From: Salinivirga sp035268865
Lineage (GTDB): Bacteria > Bacteroidota > Bacteroidia > Bacteroidales > Salinivirgaceae
NCBI RefSeq assembly: GCF_035268865.1
Contig: NZ_DATFKB010000011.1
Location: 1-13,917, forward strand
DNA length: 13,917 nucleotides
Reading direction: 5' to 3'
Below the pieces are notes generated by a model, which saw nothing but the letters and a program-made list of their open reading frames with translations, had not been told where the DNA came from and searched no databases. Positions within the stretch are counted from its first letter, which is position 1. Every line of letters begins with the position of its first letter. Of the stretch, positions 10,837-13,917 are shown in pieces. A program made the translations under genes and the position numbers.

Positions 10837-13464
10837 ATGAAAAACCCAATTTTAATCTATTTAACCGCGATTTTATTATCCACTGGACATTTTTTGCAAG
10901 CCCAAAAACAGTATTTATCCCAAAAAACTGACATCGAACCACAAATTGATGGCCTATTAAACGATCAGGCCTGGGAAAAAGCCCAGTGGATCAATGAATT
11001 TACCCAACGTTCACCCTATGAAGGAAATTCACCTTCACAAAAAACCATTTTCAAAATATTATATGATGATGATTTCATTTACGTTGGCATCAGAGCATTT
11101 GATGATGAGCCACAAAAAATTGAACGACAACTGTCAAGACGCGATAACCTGCAGGGAGATTATGCCGGGATAACGTTTGACAGTTATAATGACAAACGCA
11201 CCGGATTTCAGTTCAGAATAAGTGCAGTTGGAGTAAAGGCAGATGCAGTAATAAGCAATGACGGTTCCAATACAGACAGAAACTGGGATCCGATCTGGTA
11301 TGGAAAAACAAACATAGACGATAAAGGCTGGACAGCAGAGATGAAAATTCCCCTTACACAATTGCGCTTCAGTAATGAAGAAGAACAAACCTGGGGAGTT
11401 CAGCTTACACGCCACATATACAGACTCGAGGAAGAAATACAATGGCAACTAATACCCAAAGAGGCAACAGGCTGGGTCAGTGAATTTGGTCAATTAAAAG
11501 GAATAAAAAACATTGAACCCAAAAAAGAGGCCTCATTAACCCCTTATGCAGTAAGTTCATTAGATCAGTTTCAGAAAGAACCAGATAATCCATTCAAAGA
11601 CAAAGGTTATAAATTGAAACTCAATGGAGGAGTGAACGGAAAATTTGGTATTACCAATAATCTTACGCTGGATATGGCCATTAATCCGGATTTTGGACAG
11701 GTGGAGGCCGATCCTTCACAGGTAAACCTAACGGCCTATGAAACCTTCTATAGCGAAAAACGCCCGTTTTTTATCGAAGGGAGCAACATCATGAATTTCA
11801 GGCTCATGCCAATGGGTAATTTCATGACAGATAATCTTTTCTATTCCCGTCGAATTGGAGGACGCCCTCATTATTCCCCGGACCTGGCAGATAACGAATA
11901 CAGTGAATCTCCACAGAACACATCCATACTTGGAGCCTTAAAACTCACCGGTAAAACCAAAGATGGTTGGTCAGTGGGCATTTTGGAATCGGTTACGCAA
12001 AAAGAGTTTGCTACAATAGACAATGGCACTGAAGGCCGGCTGGAGAATATCGAACCTCTGACGAATTATTTTCTTTCTCGCGTTGAGCGGGATTTTAACG
12101 AAGGAAATACCATGTTGGGTGGAATGTTTACAGCCACCAACCGAAAAATTGATGCAACGCAGCTCGAGTATTTGCACACCGGCGCATACACAGGAGGATT
12201 AAATTTTAAGCACTTTTGGCAAGATAAAAAATATGTTTTCGAGGCGCGTAGTACATACTCTCATATTGTGGGATCAGAAGAAGCAATAACCCAAACGCAG
12301 GAGTCATCAACCCACTATTTCCAGCGACCTGATGCAAATCATTTACATCTTGACTCCACACGTAACAGCCTTACCGGTTATGGCACAAGCATGATGTTTG
12401 CAAAAATGGGTAAAGGAAATATCAAATATGCTTTTTTTCTAAATATGAAATCGCCTGAATTAAACATGAACGATATGGGCTACCAGCGCGAAGCCGATCA
12501 TATCTCAGAACTATTCTGGATTCAATACCGCATTCTGGAGCCGATAGCTATGTTCCGCTCTTTCTATTTCAACGTAAACCAATGGGAAATACACGACTTT
12601 AACGGAACACGTCTTACAACAGGAGGAAATTATGGCGTAGGGATGCAACTCAAAAACTATTGGTACATAAATTTTGGCACCAGTTTTAACCTTGAACATT
12701 TGTCAAAAACCGCCTTATTCGGAGGTCCGTATTTAAAACTACCTCATAATATAAACAACTGGGTATCGATTAGTTCTGACAATAGAAAAAAATTCAGGAT
12801 AAGTTTTGGTGGTTCATCAAACTCAGTCGGTTCAGAAAAAACAGATTATTATAACACATGGATGAACCTGAGATATAAGCCACATGAAATGATAGACCTT
12901 TCTTTAAACCCTTCCATTTCATTTAATAATAATAATTTGCAGTATGTATCACAGGAATCTTTCAACAGTGAGCATGTTTACATTATGGGGCACCTTGATC
13001 AAACAACATTAAGGATGTCTTTCAGAGCCAATATCAGTCTTACGCCAAATTTATCAATACAATATTGGGGACAACCCTTTATTAGTGCTGGCAAATATGA
13101 GGAGTTTAAGCGTATAACAGATCCAAGAGCCAATAAATACAGTGATCGTTTCCATGCATTCAGTAATAACGAAATTAATTACAACAGTAATAATGAAGCA
13201 TACGCAATAGATCATAACGCAGATGGAACTGTTGATTATAATGTTGACAAACCCGATTTCAACATAATGGACTTCATATCCAACCTGGTAATTCGTTGGG
13301 AATATACACCCGGATCAACGGTATACCTTGTGTGGACACAAAACCGAAGCGGAAATGACGGAAAAGGAACGTTTAAATTTAACGATAATACCAGCGACCT
13401 TTTTAATATCTCACCTTACAATGTATTTTTGATAAAAGCTACGTATAGATTTAGTTTGAACTAG
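10837..13464 (+). CDS. CBM9-like domain plus DUF5916 outer-membrane beta-barrel protein
   Basis: The protein has 875 residues. Residues 1-22 form a signal peptide (ends LQA, then QKQ). A carbohydrate-binding family 9-like domain occupies about 32-225, starting with the typical PQIDGLLNDQAWEKA (35-49) and containing LYDDDFIYVGIRAFDDEP and WTAEMKIPLTQLRF. The DUF5916 region follows from about 235 to the end. Its hallmark segment, NPDFGQVEADPSQVNL then YETFYSEKRPFFIEGS, lies at about 283-316. The remainder alternates short beta strands rich in aromatic residues and ends in a strand with Phe at the third-last position (YRFSLN), as in outer-membrane barrels. Exact function is unknown. These proteins are common in Bacteroidota and are taken to be surface or outer-membrane proteins; sugar binding is only suggested by the domain name. 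No partner genes (SusC/SusD, glycosidase) are adjacent. Confidence 0.88.
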   Translation: MKNPILIYLTAILLSTGHFLQAQKQYLSQKTDIEPQIDGLLNDQAWEKAQWINEFTQRSPYEGNSPSQKTIFKILYDDDFIYVGIRAFDDEPQKIERQLSRRDNLQGDYAGITFDSYNDKRTGFQFRISAVGVKADAVISNDGSNTDRNWDPIWYGKTNIDDKGWTAEMKIPLTQLRFSNEEEQTWGVQLTRHIYRLEEEIQWQLIPKEATGWVSEFGQLKGIKNIEPKKEASLTPYAVSSLDQFQKEPDNPFKDKGYKLKLNGGVNGKFGITNNLTLDMAINPDFGQVEADPSQVNLTAYETFYSEKRPFFIEGSNIMNFRLMPMGNFMTDNLFYSRRIGGRPHYSPDLADNEYSESPQNTSILGALKLTGKTKDGWSVGILESVTQKEFATIDNGTEGRLENIEPLTNYFLSRVERDFNEGNTMLGGMFTATNRKIDATQLEYLHTGAYTGGLNFKHFWQDKKYVFEARSTYSHIVGSEEAITQTQESSTHYFQRPDANHLHLDSTRNSLTGYGTSMMFAKMGKGNIKYAFFLNMKSPELNMNDMGYQREADHISELFWIQYRILEPIAMFRSFYFNVNQWEIHDFNGTRLTTGGNYGVGMQLKNYWYINFGTSFNLEHLSKTALFGGPYLKLPHNINNWVSISSDNRKKFRISFGGSSNSVGSEKTDYYNTWMNLRYKPHEMIDLSLNPSISFNNNNLQYVSQESFNSEHVYIMGHLDQTTLRMSFRANISLTPNLSIQYWGQPFISAGKYEEFKRITDPRANKYSDRFHAFSNNEINYNSNNEAYAIDHNADGTVDYNVDKPDFNIMDFISNLVIRWEYTPGSTVYLVWTQNRSGNDGKGTFKFNDNTSDLFNISPYNVFLIKATYRFSLN

Positions 13465-13740
13465 TTTTGCAATTAAATAGCGGGTGTCTATCATTAGTCA
13501 TTGGATGAATTGTTATTTTGGTTATTCATCCGATGACTGCGTATGTACGACCTAATCCATGAGTATATAATCTTACTTTTATTGATACAGATTTAAAAAA
13601 AGCAGCAAAAACCTGTTCATACAAACAGGCAAAAACCAGACGCTCACATAAAAAAAGTCAATAAATAAAAATAACAGAATACTAAAACATAAAAAAAAGT
13701 GCCCCGCTCAAAACAAAAGTCTCACACCTTAACCAGCTTG
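13465..13740. other. Intergenic region after the DUF5916 gene
   Basis: No gene is seen. It holds the strong stem-loop at 13497-13537 and then A-rich sequence with a weaker CCTGTT/AACAGG hairpin (13612-13629). Otherwise I see nothing that I can interpret. Confidence 0.4.
13497..13537 (+). terminator. Strong stem-loop downstream of the DUF5916 gene
   Basis: A 14-base stem, GTCATTGGATGAAT (13497-13510) with ATTCATCCGATGAC (13524-13537), one pair being T-G, surrounds a 13-base loop. It begins 32 nt after the stop codon. No T-run follows it, so it may stabilise a processed 3' end or act as a weak or factor-assisted terminator rather than a classical intrinsic one. Confidence 0.5.
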
Positions 13741-13749
13741 ATTTTTTTA

Positions 13750-13757
13750 TACATTTG
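13750..13757 (+). promoter_or_regulatory. Candidate -7 element of the partial MBL-fold gene
   Basis: TACATTTG matches TAnnTTTG exactly, 25 nt before the ATG at 13783. No TTG stands at the expected -33 distance, so support is partial. Confidence 0.5.
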
Positions 13758-13782
13758 CATAGGACACCAATACACAATTTTT

Positions 13783-13917
13783 ATGAAAATAACGGTTTTA
13801 AACGACAATATAGCCAGTGGTATATGCAAGGCAGCCCATGGCTTATCGTGGTTTGTAGAGGCAAAAAAAAACATTTTGTTTGATGCCGGACCATCGAAAA
13901 TTGCTTTTGAAAATGCA
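13783..13917 (+). CDS. Metallo-beta-lactamase-fold hydrolase, N-terminal fragment
   Basis: The first 45 codons of a gene are cut by the window's right edge. The start MKITVLNDN, the G-LSWFVEAKKNILFDAGPS strand pair and the spacing between them match the N-terminus of MBL-fold proteins of the type often annotated as 7,8-dihydropterin-6-methyl-4-(beta-D-ribofuranosyl)-aminobenzene 5'-phosphate synthase-like. There FDxG is the strand before the metal-binding HxHxDH motif. That motif would lie just beyond the window, so metal binding and activity cannot be confirmed. No signal peptide is seen. The start is supported by a TAnnTTTG element 25 nt upstream. Confidence 0.7.
   Translation, partial: MKITVLNDNIASGICKAAHGLSWFVEAKKNILFDAGPSKIAFENA

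Noticed and set aside
13612..13629. CCTGTT/AACAGG hairpin followed, on the minus strand, by T-runs
   Set aside because: It has terminator shape only for leftward transcription, but both flanking genes run rightward and no leftward gene ends here.

Overview
The window reads as chromosomal DNA of a Bacteroidota bacterium. It is AT-rich. Several genes are preceded by the TAnnTTTG -7 element typical of that phylum, in two cases with a TTG/TTTG -33 element 19 nt upstream. It also encodes a CBM9-like/DUF5916 outer-membrane protein and HigBA families common in Bacteroidota. A marine or sediment Bacteroidia is a guess; nothing here fixes the genus.

Region 1 (1 to about 4945) is an accessory array. 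Five copies of a diverged structured repeat (R1-R5, roughly 180-250 bp) alternate with small self-contained units. These are a higBA module whose toxin is frameshifted (507-1300), a GraTA-type higBA (1595-2196), a second higBA of the first family (2475-3130) and a reverse-oriented SAM methyltransferase (3710-4513). The repeats share a 3' end of CGCT-N12-ACRTT, exact in four copies, and an arm pair that folds back on itself. The head of a unit, starting at the GTT of the preceding repeat, is the reverse complement of the bases ending at the AAC of that unit's own trailing repeat. This holds for 13 of 14 nt in unit 2 and again in unit 3, with a 7-nt version in unit 4. That is the imprint left by excisable integron-type cassettes with attC-like sites. 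The sites are larger than most attC sites and keep only the AAC/GTT core. No integrase lies in the window. By gene and site orientation it would lie to the left.

Region 2 (about 4946-13917) looks like ordinary chromosome. Rightward come a Sua5-type threonylcarbamoyl-AMP synthase (tRNA t6A synthesis) and a DJ-1/PfpI-family protein. Leftward come a secreted C1 (bleomycin-hydrolase-like) peptidase downstream of a small coiled-coil protein, a Na+/acidic amino acid or dicarboxylate symporter, and a SlyD-like FKBP isomerase with a Cys/His metal tail. Rightward again come the large CBM9-like/DUF5916 outer-membrane protein and the start of a metallo-beta-lactamase-fold hydrolase cut by the window edge. 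Good intrinsic terminators separate the DJ-1 gene from the peptidase and the isomerase from the symporter.

The most interesting content is the cassette array: independent toxin-antitoxin units with their own candidate promoters or operators, held between structured sites, ending next to a housekeeping gene.
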